Source: Aquimarina rhabdastrellae (GTDB lineage: Bacteria > Bacteroidota > Bacteroidia > Flavobacteriales > Flavobacteriaceae). From it: 64,000 nucleotides of DNA. Positions 9,287-17,744 of this stretch are shown piece after piece. Each line of letters opens with the position of its first letter. The stretch's first letter is position 1. The position numbers and the translations under genes are program-made. The notes below the pieces were generated by a model that worked only from the letters and a program-made list of their open reading frames with translations, was not told the DNA's origin and made no database searches. Where the stretch lies: NCBI GenBank assembly GCA_947387485.1, contig CANDNT010000002.1, positions 310,001 through 374,000 on the forward strand, in the 5' to 3' direction.

Positions 9287-10068
9287 TAAATATACTTATC
9301 ACTGGAGCAAACGGACAATTAGGTAAGAGTATTTTTGCTAAAACAAAAGAAACAACAATAGATAATATAAATTGGGATTTTAAAAATTCTAGAGATTTAG
9401 ATATTACAGATGATAATAAGTTAAGAGAAGTATTTAAAGAAAAAAAATATGATTATATTATCAATTGTGCCGCTTATACAAATGTAGAACAGGCAGAAAA
9501 AACACCTCAATTGGCATTAGCAGTTAATAGTAATGCTATTAAATATCTAACTGAGATTTGTAAAGAGAAAAGCATTAAATTAATACATATCTCTACAGAT
9601 TATGTATTTGATGGAGAAAAATCAGAACCCTATAAAATAAATGATAAGACAAATCCGATTAATGAATACGGTAAATCAAAACTTTTAGGAGAACAATATA
9701 TTCAAAAATACTTAGAGAAGTTTTTTATTATTAGAACATCATGGTTGTATAGTAAAAGATATGGAAAGAATTTTTATCGAACAATATTAAAAAAGGCACA
9801 AACAGAGGATAAGTTAACAATAACGAGTAAAGAAGTTGGTTGTCCAACAGATGCAGATGATTTAGCAACATATATAATAGCGTTGATTATTCATAAAAGA
9901 GACAATTATGGAATACATCATTTTTGTGGAGATAAAATTATGAGTTGGTATGAATTTGCATTAGATATTATTAAATCTAATAAAATTGAAAATATAGAAG
10001 TTTTTGATCAGGAATATAAAACTTTAGCAAAAAGACCTAGATATAGTGTTCTAGAAAAGAATAATTAA
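9283..10068 (+). CDS. rmlD: dTDP-4-dehydrorhamnose reductase RmlD, C-terminally short
   Basis: The 261-residue SDR protein has ITGANGQLGKSI, HISTDYVFDG and YGKSKLLGEQ (Tyr/Lys active site), typical of RmlD, which reduces dTDP-4-keto-L-rhamnose to dTDP-L-rhamnose with NAD(P)H. The start overlaps the rmlC stop by four bases. The protein ends soon after RPRYSVL. Family members usually run about 20-30 residues further, so the last helix appears missing. All catalytic residues precede this point, so activity may be retained. No continuation was noticed in the nine bases before the next start. Confidence 0.9.
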   Translation: MINILITGANGQLGKSIFAKTKETTIDNINWDFKNSRDLDITDDNKLREVFKEKKYDYIINCAAYTNVEQAEKTPQLALAVNSNAIKYLTEICKEKSIKLIHISTDYVFDGEKSEPYKINDKTNPINEYGKSKLLGEQYIQKYLEKFFIIRTSWLYSKRYGKNFYRTILKKAQTEDKLTITSKEVGCPTDADDLATYIIALIIHKRDNYGIHHFCGDKIMSWYEFALDIIKSNKIENIEVFDQEYKTLAKRPRYSVLEKNN

Positions 10069-10077
10069 AGTAAGTGT

Positions 10078-11355
10078 ATGGAAATATCTTTATTTGATAA
10101 TAAAATAGCTGTAATAGGACAAGGTTATGTAGGATTGCCATTAGCAGTTGAGTTTGCTAAAAATGGTTACGAAGTTTATGGTTTTGATATAAATCAAAGA
10201 AGAATACAAGAATTACAATCAGGTAAAGACCAAACCAGAGAAGTTGAAGAACTAGAGTTAAAGTCAATAAAAAATAAAATTCAATTTACATCGATAATTG
10301 ATGATATAAAAGATGCTTCCATATACATAGTCACAGTACCTACACCTATTGATGATTTTAAAAAACCTAACCTTAATCCTTTAAAACAAGCTACCAAGTC
10401 TATCGGTAATCTGTTAGATAAAGGAAATATCGTTATATATGAATCTACAGTCTTTCCTGGTTGTACAGAAGAAGAATGTGTTCCTATACTAGAGAAGATA
10501 AGTGGTTTAAAATATAATGAAGATTTTTATTGTGGATATTCACCAGAAAGAGTCAATCCAGGAGATAAAAATCATAAGGTATACAATATCATAAAAGTTA
10601 CTTCGGGAAGTAATGAAAAAATAACTAATGTAATAGATAAGCTTTATAAAAGTATTATCAAAGCAGGTACGTATAAGGCTTCAAGTATAAAAGTAGCTGA
10701 GGCAGCAAAAGTTATTGAGAATACCCAAAGAGATTTAAATATTTCTTTGATGAATGAGTTGGCTTTGATTTTTGATAAAATGAATATCGATACAACAGAA
10801 GTATTAGAGGCTGCTGGAACCAAATGGAACTTTTTACCATTTAGACCAGGATTGGTAGGAGGACATTGTATAGGAGTAGATCCTTATTATTTAACTTATA
10901 AAGCAGAAAGCCTAGGTTATTATCCTGAGGTTATTTTATCAGGAAGAAGAATTAACGATACTATGGGAGTTCATATAGCTAATAAAGTTATTAAGCTCAT
11001 GGTAGAGAATGATCTTAAAATAAAAAGTAGTAAAGCTCTTGTTTTAGGAATTACGTTTAAAGAAAACTGTCCTGATATACGTAACACAAGAATTGTAGAT
11101 GTTATAAAAGAATTAAAATCTTTTGGGATAGAGGTGGGTGTTTACGACCCTTATGCGTTAAAAGAGGAGGTGAGAGATACGTATGAAATAGAGCTAATAG
11201 ATCAAATAAATGAAACTTATGAAGTTATTATTTTGGCTGTTGGGCATGATTATTTTAAAGCATTAAATATAAAAGAGCTGAAAAAAGATAAAAATAGTGT
11301 TGTTTTTGATGTAAAAAGCTTTTTAGCAAAAAAAGAAGTTACTTCTAGATTGTAA
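10078..11355 (+). CDS. Nucleotide-sugar dehydrogenase, TviB / UDP-HexNAc 6-dehydrogenase type
   Basis: The 425-residue UDP-glucose/GDP-mannose dehydrogenase-family protein has an NAD loop IGQGYVGLPLA, CGYSPERVNPGD, and the catalytic cysteine in GGHCIGVDPYYL. The N-terminal form and the ENTQRDLNISLMNE segment resemble TviB and WbpO/WbpA, which oxidise UDP-GlcNAc or UDP-GalNAc to the uronic acid. It is the last gene of the first operon, nine bases after rmlD. It is distinct from the WecC-type and Ugd-type dehydrogenases also in this locus. The exact hexosamine substrate cannot be told from sequence. Confidence 0.87.
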   Translation: MEISLFDNKIAVIGQGYVGLPLAVEFAKNGYEVYGFDINQRRIQELQSGKDQTREVEELELKSIKNKIQFTSIIDDIKDASIYIVTVPTPIDDFKKPNLNPLKQATKSIGNLLDKGNIVIYESTVFPGCTEEECVPILEKISGLKYNEDFYCGYSPERVNPGDKNHKVYNIIKVTSGSNEKITNVIDKLYKSIIKAGTYKASSIKVAEAAKVIENTQRDLNISLMNELALIFDKMNIDTTEVLEAAGTKWNFLPFRPGLVGGHCIGVDPYYLTYKAESLGYYPEVILSGRRINDTMGVHIANKVIKLMVENDLKIKSSKALVLGITFKENCPDIRNTRIVDVIKELKSFGIEVGVYDPYALKEEVRDTYEIELIDQINETYEVIILAVGHDYFKALNIKELKKDKNSVVFDVKSFLAKKEVTSRL

Positions 11356-11381
11356 TTTATGTAAATAAGAGTAAAAAAGAG

Positions 11382-11389
11382 TATCTTTG
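11382..11389 (+). promoter_or_regulatory. -7 promoter element upstream of wecB
   Basis: TATCTTTG (followed by C) exactly matches TAnnTTTG and sits in the 86-base gap between the TviB-type gene and wecB. This gap is much longer than those within the preceding operon. It suggests that the second half of the polysaccharide locus has its own promoter, with a leader of about 45 bases. No good TTG -33 box is present at 19-21 bases. Confidence 0.6.
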
Positions 11390-11441
11390 CAGATCATTTT
11401 TTTGAATCTCAATTAAAAATATTGAACGAATAAGTTAGTAT

Positions 11442-12578
11442 ATGAAAATAAAAAACTTAATTGTTTTTGGTACTAGACCAGAAGCAATTAAAATGGCTCC
11501 GTTAGTAAAAGAGTTTTTAAAAGATAATGAAATTTTTGAAACTAAAGTTTGTATTACTGCACAGCATCGAGAAATGCTTGATCAAGTATTATCCTTTTTC
11601 GAAATAACTCCCGATTTTGATTTGAACTTAATGAAGCCAAATCAAAATTTATATACTTTGACTGCAGATATCATAACAAATTTGAAACCTATTTTAGAAA
11701 GTTTTAAGCCAGATTATGTTTATGTTCATGGTGATACAACAACAACTATGGCAACAAGTGTAGCAGCATTTTATTCAGGAGCAGAAGTTTGTCATGTAGA
11801 AGCTGGTTTAAGAACACATAATAAAAGGTCTCCTTTTCCAGAAGAAATGAATAGATGTATAGCTGGAAGTATTAGTAATTATCATTTTTCACCTACAGAA
11901 ACTTCAAAGAATAATTTGATTCAAGAAAATATTAGCGAAAAAAATATATTAATTACTGGTAATACAGTGATTGATGCACTTCATTTTAGTTCAGATAAAG
12001 TTAATCAGTTTGATTTTTTTGATGAAGAAATTGAAAGTTTAAATAAGATTGTAGATAATTCTAAAAAACTTATTTTGGTTACGGGGCATAGAAGAGAAAA
12101 TCATGGACAAGGATTTATAAATATATGCAGTGCTTTAAAAGAAATAGCTGAAACATATGAAGATGTTCAGATTATATATCCTGTACATTTAAATCCAAAT
12201 GTACAAAAGCCGGTTTTTGAATTATTAGGAGATATTAATAATATTAATTTAATAGATCCACTATCATATCCTTCATTTGTATGGTTAATGAATAAATCTT
12301 ACATGATAATAACAGATAGTGGAGGCGTACAAGAAGAAGCACCTAGCTTGGGTAAGCCTGTACTAGTGATGAGAGATACAACAGAAAGGCCAGAAGCAGT
12401 TGAAGCAGGAACTGTTAAGTTAGTAGGGACAGATGTGAAAGAGATAGTAAAGCAGGCTAAGTATTTATTAGGTGATGATGAAGAATACAAAAGAATGGAA
12501 AAATTACATAATCCATATGGAGATGGTCAAGCTTGTAGACGAATAATAGATTTTATAAAGAATATTGAAAAAAAATAA
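11442..12578 (+). CDS. wecB: UDP-N-acetylglucosamine 2-epimerase (non-hydrolysing) WecB
   Basis: The 378-residue protein has the GT-B-like WecB fold signatures: FGTRPEAIKMAPLV at the N-terminus, YVHGDTTTTMA, HVEAGLRTHNKRSPFPEE, TGHRRENHG and TDSGGVQEEAPSLGKPVLVM. It interconverts UDP-GlcNAc and UDP-ManNAc. It is followed after nine bases by the WecC dehydrogenase, forming the standard two-gene route to UDP-ManNAcA. Length is normal and all conserved motifs are present. Confidence 0.95.
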   Translation: MKIKNLIVFGTRPEAIKMAPLVKEFLKDNEIFETKVCITAQHREMLDQVLSFFEITPDFDLNLMKPNQNLYTLTADIITNLKPILESFKPDYVYVHGDTTTTMATSVAAFYSGAEVCHVEAGLRTHNKRSPFPEEMNRCIAGSISNYHFSPTETSKNNLIQENISEKNILITGNTVIDALHFSSDKVNQFDFFDEEIESLNKIVDNSKKLILVTGHRRENHGQGFINICSALKEIAETYEDVQIIYPVHLNPNVQKPVFELLGDINNINLIDPLSYPSFVWLMNKSYMIITDSGGVQEEAPSLGKPVLVMRDTTERPEAVEAGTVKLVGTDVKEIVKQAKYLLGDDEEYKRMEKLHNPYGDGQACRRIIDFIKNIEKK

Positions 12579-12587
12579 GTATTGAAT

Positions 12588-13805
12588 ATGCAGAATTCAG
12601 AAGTTGTGATGGTAGGTTTAGGATATATAGGTTTGCCAACTGCAGCATTAATTGCTCAAAATAAAGTAAGAGTTCACGGTGTAGATATTAATCCTCAAGT
12701 AGTAGAAACAATTAATGCAGGTAAAATTCACATTGTAGAACCAGAACTTGATCAAGCAGTAGCTTCGGCTGTAGAACAAGGATACTTATATGCAGATACA
12801 AAACCTGTAGAAGCAAATACTTACCTTATAGTAGTTCCTACACCATTTAAAGGAAAAAATGAGCCAGACATTTCTTTTGTAGAATCAGCAACAAAGGCAA
12901 TTTTACCGCTTTTAAAATCAGAAGATTTATATATAATAGAATCTACATCTCCGATTGGTACAACAGAAAAAATGAAAAATTTAATTTATACAGAGAGACC
13001 TGAGCTTAAAGGTCAATTGTATATGGCATATTGTCCAGAAAGAGTATTGCCTGGTAATGTAATGTATGAATTGGTTCATAATGATAGAGTTATAGGAGGT
13101 ATAGATGAGGTTTCTACGGAGAAAGCTGTGAACTTTTATCAGAGATTTGTAAAAGGAGAATTGCATAAAACTAATGCTAGAACAGCTGAGATGTGCAAGT
13201 TAGTAGAAAACTCTTCTAGAGATGTACAAATTGCATTTGCAAATGAATTATCACTTATTTGTGATAAAGCAGATATTAATGTTTGGGAATTAATTAATTT
13301 GGCCAATAAACATCCTAGAGTTAATATACTTCAACCTGGTTGTGGTGTAGGAGGGCATTGTATTGCTGTAGATCCATATTTTATAGTAGCTGATTATCCA
13401 ATGGAATCTCAAATCATTGGTAAGGCAAGAGAAATTAACAACTATAAGTCGTTCTGGTGTGCAGAGAAAATAAAAAATGCAAAATTAGAATTTGAACTTC
13501 AAAATGGAAGAAAGCCTAAGATTGCATTGATGGGGTTAGCTTTTAAACCTGATATTGATGATTTAAGAGAATCTCCTGCTAAATATATAGTTCAGAAAGT
13601 TTTACAAAATGCTAATAATGAAGAATATTATATAGTAGAGCCTAATATAGAGACACATACAGTTTTTAAGCTAACAGACTATAAAGAAGCTGTAGAAAAA
13701 GCAGATATTATAGCGTTTTTAGTTGGACACAAAGAATTTAAAGAACTTAGATTATTAAAAGATAATAAAGTTGTATTAGATTTTTGTGGAATAGATTTAA
13801 AATAA
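12588..13805 (+). CDS. wecC: UDP-N-acetyl-D-mannosamine dehydrogenase WecC
   Basis: The 405-residue nucleotide-sugar dehydrogenase has GLGYIGLPTAALIA, YCPERVLPGN and the catalytic Cys in GGHCIAVDPYFIV. These match WecC, which oxidises UDP-ManNAc to UDP-ManNAcA. An upstream in-frame TTG at 12582 would add two residues; the ATG at 12588 (MQNSEVVMVGLG) fits the family better. With wecB before it and a WecG/TagA-type transferase downstream (23769), this gives a coherent ManNAcA pathway resembling part of enterobacterial common antigen synthesis. Confidence 0.93.
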   Translation: MQNSEVVMVGLGYIGLPTAALIAQNKVRVHGVDINPQVVETINAGKIHIVEPELDQAVASAVEQGYLYADTKPVEANTYLIVVPTPFKGKNEPDISFVESATKAILPLLKSEDLYIIESTSPIGTTEKMKNLIYTERPELKGQLYMAYCPERVLPGNVMYELVHNDRVIGGIDEVSTEKAVNFYQRFVKGELHKTNARTAEMCKLVENSSRDVQIAFANELSLICDKADINVWELINLANKHPRVNILQPGCGVGGHCIAVDPYFIVADYPMESQIIGKAREINNYKSFWCAEKIKNAKLEFELQNGRKPKIALMGLAFKPDIDDLRESPAKYIVQKVLQNANNEEYYIVEPNIETHTVFKLTDYKEAVEKADIIAFLVGHKEFKELRLLKDNKVVLDFCGIDLK

Positions 13806-13825
13806 AAATCAATTTTGAAGATTGA

Positions 13826-15136
13826 ATGCAAAAGGGATTTTTAAATATTATATGGGGAGTTTTTAGTAAACTTTTTTCAGGATTAAAACTGGCTATATTT
13901 GGAATTATGGTAGCTAGATATCTTGGACCAGAAAAGTTTGGAATCATTAGTTATGTTGTTAGTTTTGTTTCATTATTATCTGTTTTAGCTGAATTTAGAT
14001 TAAATAATATTCTTTTAAGAGAAATATCTAAAGGGAATAATATAGAAAAGCTTTTAGGAACGTCTTTTTACATATGTTTTTTTTTCGCAACGATAGGATA
14101 TTTAACGTTATCTTTTATCGCTTATAGTATAAAAGATTCTATAGATATAAAAATATTTATCGTTTTATATGGATTAAGTTATTTTTTTCAAATGTTTCGC
14201 TTTTTGAGAGCTTATTTTATAGCTAAACAAAAAAATAATATTATTGTTAAAAGTGAATTAATTACTACTATAATAATTCTATTACTAACTTATATATTAA
14301 TAATACTGAAAACATCTATAACGTATTTTATCATACTTAGAGTTTTAGATTTATTATTATTTTCTGTAATAATGCTTACATTTTATAATAATAAATATGG
14401 CAAAATAAAAAAATGGAAATACGATAAATCAATTAAAAATAAATTAATTAAAGATTCTTTTCCACTGGTACTATCTGGTTTTGCATTGATTGTTTTTCAA
14501 AAAATCGATCAAATAATGATTAAGCACTTTATAGATAGTGAAGCGGTAGGACAATACGCAGCAGCCGTATCCGTAACAAGCATTATAGCCTTTATACCTA
14601 TTGTGATCTCAGAATCATTAGTTCCTATTTTAGTTAAAATTAGAGAAAAAGATAATGATCAATATATCTGGTTTAGACAAAGGTTTTCTGACTTTTTAAC
14701 TTGGAGTAGTATACTTATGTCTTTTGTTATAATGATAACATCTCCAATTATTATAAAATTGCTTTATGGCGAGAGTTATTTACCATCTATCGAAATAATG
14801 AAAATTTTTGCTTGGAAAGGTTTTTTTATAGGAATTGGTGCGGTTGCAGGTCAGATTATGATAATTGAAAATACACATCAAATATCATATATAAAGAGTA
14901 TAGTAGGAGGGTGTGTAAACTTAATATTGAACTTCTTTTTTATTCAAGAATATGGATCAATTGGTGCTGTTTGGGCTTCTATTTTAGCATTTGCAGCATC
15001 GTCATATATTACACATTTATTTATTTTTAGATATAAATATATATTTAAAATACAGACAAAAAGTATTTTTTATGGGATATATTATATTATTAAAGATTTT
15101 AGAAGATTTTTTAAAATAGCAACAGCTAACTTATAG
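13826..15136 (+). CDS. Oligosaccharide flippase, Wzx/MATE-like
   Basis: The 436-residue polytopic membrane protein is predicted to have about 12 helices and the typical N-terminus of Wzx proteins (MQKGFLNIIWGVFSKLFSGL, then VARYLGPEKFGIISY). Wzx flips undecaprenyl-diphosphate-linked repeat units across the inner membrane. It lies 20 bases after wecC and 3 before the MurB-like gene. As is usual for this family, specificity cannot be read from sequence. A second flippase, at 52688, is in an unrelated operon. Confidence 0.88.
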   Translation: MQKGFLNIIWGVFSKLFSGLKLAIFGIMVARYLGPEKFGIISYVVSFVSLLSVLAEFRLNNILLREISKGNNIEKLLGTSFYICFFFATIGYLTLSFIAYSIKDSIDIKIFIVLYGLSYFFQMFRFLRAYFIAKQKNNIIVKSELITTIIILLLTYILIILKTSITYFIILRVLDLLLFSVIMLTFYNNKYGKIKKWKYDKSIKNKLIKDSFPLVLSGFALIVFQKIDQIMIKHFIDSEAVGQYAAAVSVTSIIAFIPIVISESLVPILVKIREKDNDQYIWFRQRFSDFLTWSSILMSFVIMITSPIIIKLLYGESYLPSIEIMKIFAWKGFFIGIGAVAGQIMIIENTHQISYIKSIVGGCVNLILNFFFIQEYGSIGAVWASILAFAASSYITHLFIFRYKYIFKIQTKSIFYGIYYIIKDFRRFFKIATANL

Positions 15137-15139
15137 CAA

Positions 15140-16273
15140 ATGATAGAGAAAGAGTATTCTTTAAAAAACTATAATACATTTGGCTTAAATGTAAAGGCAA
15201 AGTATTTTTTTTCTTTTGAGTCATTGAATGAATTATATTCATTTTCAAAAGAAAATATAAAAGAAAATGAAAACATTTTTATCCTTGGAGGAGGTAGTAA
15301 TGTTTTGTTTACTAAAGATTATGAAGGGTGGGTAATACATTCTTTAATGAAAGAAATTAGAATTGTAGAGGAGTCCAATGATAATGTAATACTAGAAGTT
15401 GATGGAGGTTTAACTTGGGATGATTTTGTGGAATTTTGTGTTAAGAATAATTACTATGGTATTGAGAATCTATCTCTAATACCTGGTAATGTAGGAACAA
15501 CACCTGTCCAGAATATAGGTGCTTATGGAGTAGAAATAAAAGATTTTATAGTAGAAGTTAAAGCATATGATATTATAAAAAGAAAAGAGATTATACTTAG
15601 TAATGAAGATTGTAACTTTGGATATAGGTATAGTATTTTTAAAACTGAAAAATATAGAAATGTAATAATAACATCGGTTGTTTATAAATTATCAAAGATT
15701 CCTTACTATAAAATAAAGTTAAGAGAACATAAAGGAGGAGTTTTTGCGAAATACTTAGAATTTTTAATAGAATTACTTAAGAATTTAAAGGATGTCTTTT
15801 TTAAAGCTAAAATAAATCTGAAAAAGAGAAGTATTAGTATTGATTATAGAGTTCTTAAAGGAGTTTTTGAATCTTCTGGAATATTCTCTTTAAGAAAAAT
15901 AAGGAATATGATTATTAAAAAAAGAAATGCAAAAATCCCTAATCCAAAAAAAGTTGGAAATGTAGGAAGCTTTTTTAAAAACCCTATAATTGATAACCAG
16001 AAAGTTAATGAATTAAAAAATAAATTTTCTAATGTGGTAACATATAATATAGATGATAAATATTCAAAAATATCAGCAGGATGGCTTATAAAAGAATGTG
16101 GATGGCAAGGAAAGAGAATAAATGATGTAGGATTGTATAAAGATCAAACTTTAATTATAGCTAATTTTGGAAATTCAACTGGAGAAGAAATCCATGAATT
16201 CTCAGAGAAAATTGTGGAATCTGTTTATGAGAAATTTTCGATAAGATTAGAGAGAGAAGTTGTCGTAATATAA
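15140..16273 (+). CDS. MurB-like UDP-N-acetylenolpyruvoylglucosamine reductase, embedded paralogue
   Basis: The 377-residue FAD-binding protein matches type I MurB: NTFGLNVKA near residue 12, FILGGGSNVLF (47-57), IPGNVGTTPVQNIGAYG (114-130), GYRYSIFK with R163, GNVGSFFKNP with S277, and C-terminal RLEREV with E373. The three catalytic residues of MurB therefore appear present. MurB reduces UDP-GlcNAc-enolpyruvate to UDP-MurNAc for peptidoglycan. The location between a flippase and an O-acyltransferase is unusual. An extra basic stretch of about 45 residues (about 188-235) interrupts the usual sequence between the VVYKLSKIP strand and YRVL. It may be a second copy adapted to a surface-sugar precursor, or the sole MurB; the window cannot tell. 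Confidence 0.85.
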   Translation: MIEKEYSLKNYNTFGLNVKAKYFFSFESLNELYSFSKENIKENENIFILGGGSNVLFTKDYEGWVIHSLMKEIRIVEESNDNVILEVDGGLTWDDFVEFCVKNNYYGIENLSLIPGNVGTTPVQNIGAYGVEIKDFIVEVKAYDIIKRKEIILSNEDCNFGYRYSIFKTEKYRNVIITSVVYKLSKIPYYKIKLREHKGGVFAKYLEFLIELLKNLKDVFFKAKINLKKRSISIDYRVLKGVFESSGIFSLRKIRNMIIKKRNAKIPNPKKVGNVGSFFKNPIIDNQKVNELKNKFSNVVTYNIDDKYSKISAGWLIKECGWQGKRINDVGLYKDQTLIIANFGNSTGEEIHEFSEKIVESVYEKFSIRLEREVVVI

Positions 16274-16283
16274 TTTTTTTTTT

Positions 16284-17744
16284 ATGATATTTAATTCTAT
16301 AGATTTTTTATTATTTTTTCCAGTCGTAGTTATTATTCTTTTTATTCTACCAAAAAAAATACAATGGTTATGGTTATTACTTTCTAGTTATTATTTTTAT
16401 ATGAACTGGAATCCTAAGTATGCCTTATTGATTTTAACATCTACAATAATTACTTTTATCACAAGTTTATTTATAGCAAAAGAAAGTTCTATTTTTAGAA
16501 GGAAGGTATGGGTTTTTATAAGCTTTTCTTTAAATCTTGCTATTTTATTCTTTTTTAAATATGCTAATTTTACATTAGAATTAGTTGATAAAATGTATAC
16601 TAATTTTGGAATGAATATTAATATTCCAAGATTAGACTATTTACTTCCTGTAGGAATTTCTTTTTACACATTTCAAGCTTTAAGTTATACTATAGATGTT
16701 TATAGAGGAGATATTCAACCAACAAAACATTTTGGTAAATATGCTCTTTTTGTATCCTTTTTTCCTCAATTAGTAGCAGGTCCTATAGAAAGAACTACTA
16801 ATTTATTACCTCAATTTGATAGAAAAATCTCTTTCAATTATAATAGAATGAGAGATGGTTTGATGCTTGTTGCGTGGGGATTCTTTAAAAAAGTAGTTAT
16901 TGCAGATAGAATAGCGGTAATTGTAGATCATGTATATAATAACCCTGTAACAAATGATGGTTTTGGTTCTTTAATAGCAATGTTATTGTTTTCTGTACAA
17001 ATTTATTGTGATTTTTCTGCTTATACAGATATAGCTATTGGTATAGCAAGGATTATGGGGTTTGATTTGAAAAAGAATTTTGATAATCCATATATAGCTC
17101 AATCTATAACTGAATTTTGGAGACGTTGGCATATATCCTTATCTACATGGTTTAGAGATTATTTATATATTCCTTTAGGTGGGAATCGTTATGGGAAAAC
17201 AAGAATGTTACTAAATCTTTTTATAGTGTTCTTAGTAAGTGGGCTATGGCATGGAGCAGCTTTGACTTTTATTATTTGGGGAGCTTTACATGGAATTTTA
17301 ATCATCATAGAAAAGCTTTATAGTAAAGTTCAATTTAAAATATATGAGAAATTAAGATGGAATGTCCATAGGTTTTCATTTAAATTATATAGAATATTAA
17401 TTACCTTCACTTTAGTAACCATTGCTTGGGTGTTTTTCAGAGCAGATTCATTTTCTTTAGCTTTGGATGTTTTATCAAGCGTAAAACATATAAAAATAGT
17501 GGATTTTTTTAATGATAAAATTTATGAATATGGATTAATTGAGTCTGAAGTAAAAATTGCGTTAATAAGTATATTACTTTTATTTACTATAGAATTTTTG
17601 AATATTAGGTTGAATATTAAAAAGGAAATTTTTAATCAAAATATAGTATTACGATGGACTTTATATATATCGATCATTTTCTTTCTATTAATTTTTGGAT
17701 ATTATAATAATGAACAAGCAAATTTTATATATTTTCAATTTTAA
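16284..17744 (+). CDS. MBOAT family O-acyltransferase (AlgI-like)
   Basis: The 486-residue polytopic protein has the AlgI/PatA signatures PQLVAGPIERT, DFSAYTDIAIGIARIMGF, WRRWHISLSTWFRDYLYIPL and the catalytic-His motif SGLWHGAALTFIIWGALHG. Such proteins move acetyl groups across the inner membrane for O-acetylation of exported polysaccharides, working with an SGNH-type periplasmic partner. The next gene overlaps its 3' end and looks like that partner. Length is typical (about 470-490). An acetyl rather than longer acyl donor is inferred from family membership. Confidence 0.93.
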   Translation: MIFNSIDFLLFFPVVVIILFILPKKIQWLWLLLSSYYFYMNWNPKYALLILTSTIITFITSLFIAKESSIFRRKVWVFISFSLNLAILFFFKYANFTLELVDKMYTNFGMNINIPRLDYLLPVGISFYTFQALSYTIDVYRGDIQPTKHFGKYALFVSFFPQLVAGPIERTTNLLPQFDRKISFNYNRMRDGLMLVAWGFFKKVVIADRIAVIVDHVYNNPVTNDGFGSLIAMLLFSVQIYCDFSAYTDIAIGIARIMGFDLKKNFDNPYIAQSITEFWRRWHISLSTWFRDYLYIPLGGNRYGKTRMLLNLFIVFLVSGLWHGAALTFIIWGALHGILIIIEKLYSKVQFKIYEKLRWNVHRFSFKLYRILITFTLVTIAWVFFRADSFSLALDVLSSVKHIKIVDFFNDKIYEYGLIESEVKIALISILLLFTIEFLNIRLNIKKEIFNQNIVLRWTLYISIIFFLLIFGYYNNEQANFIYFQF

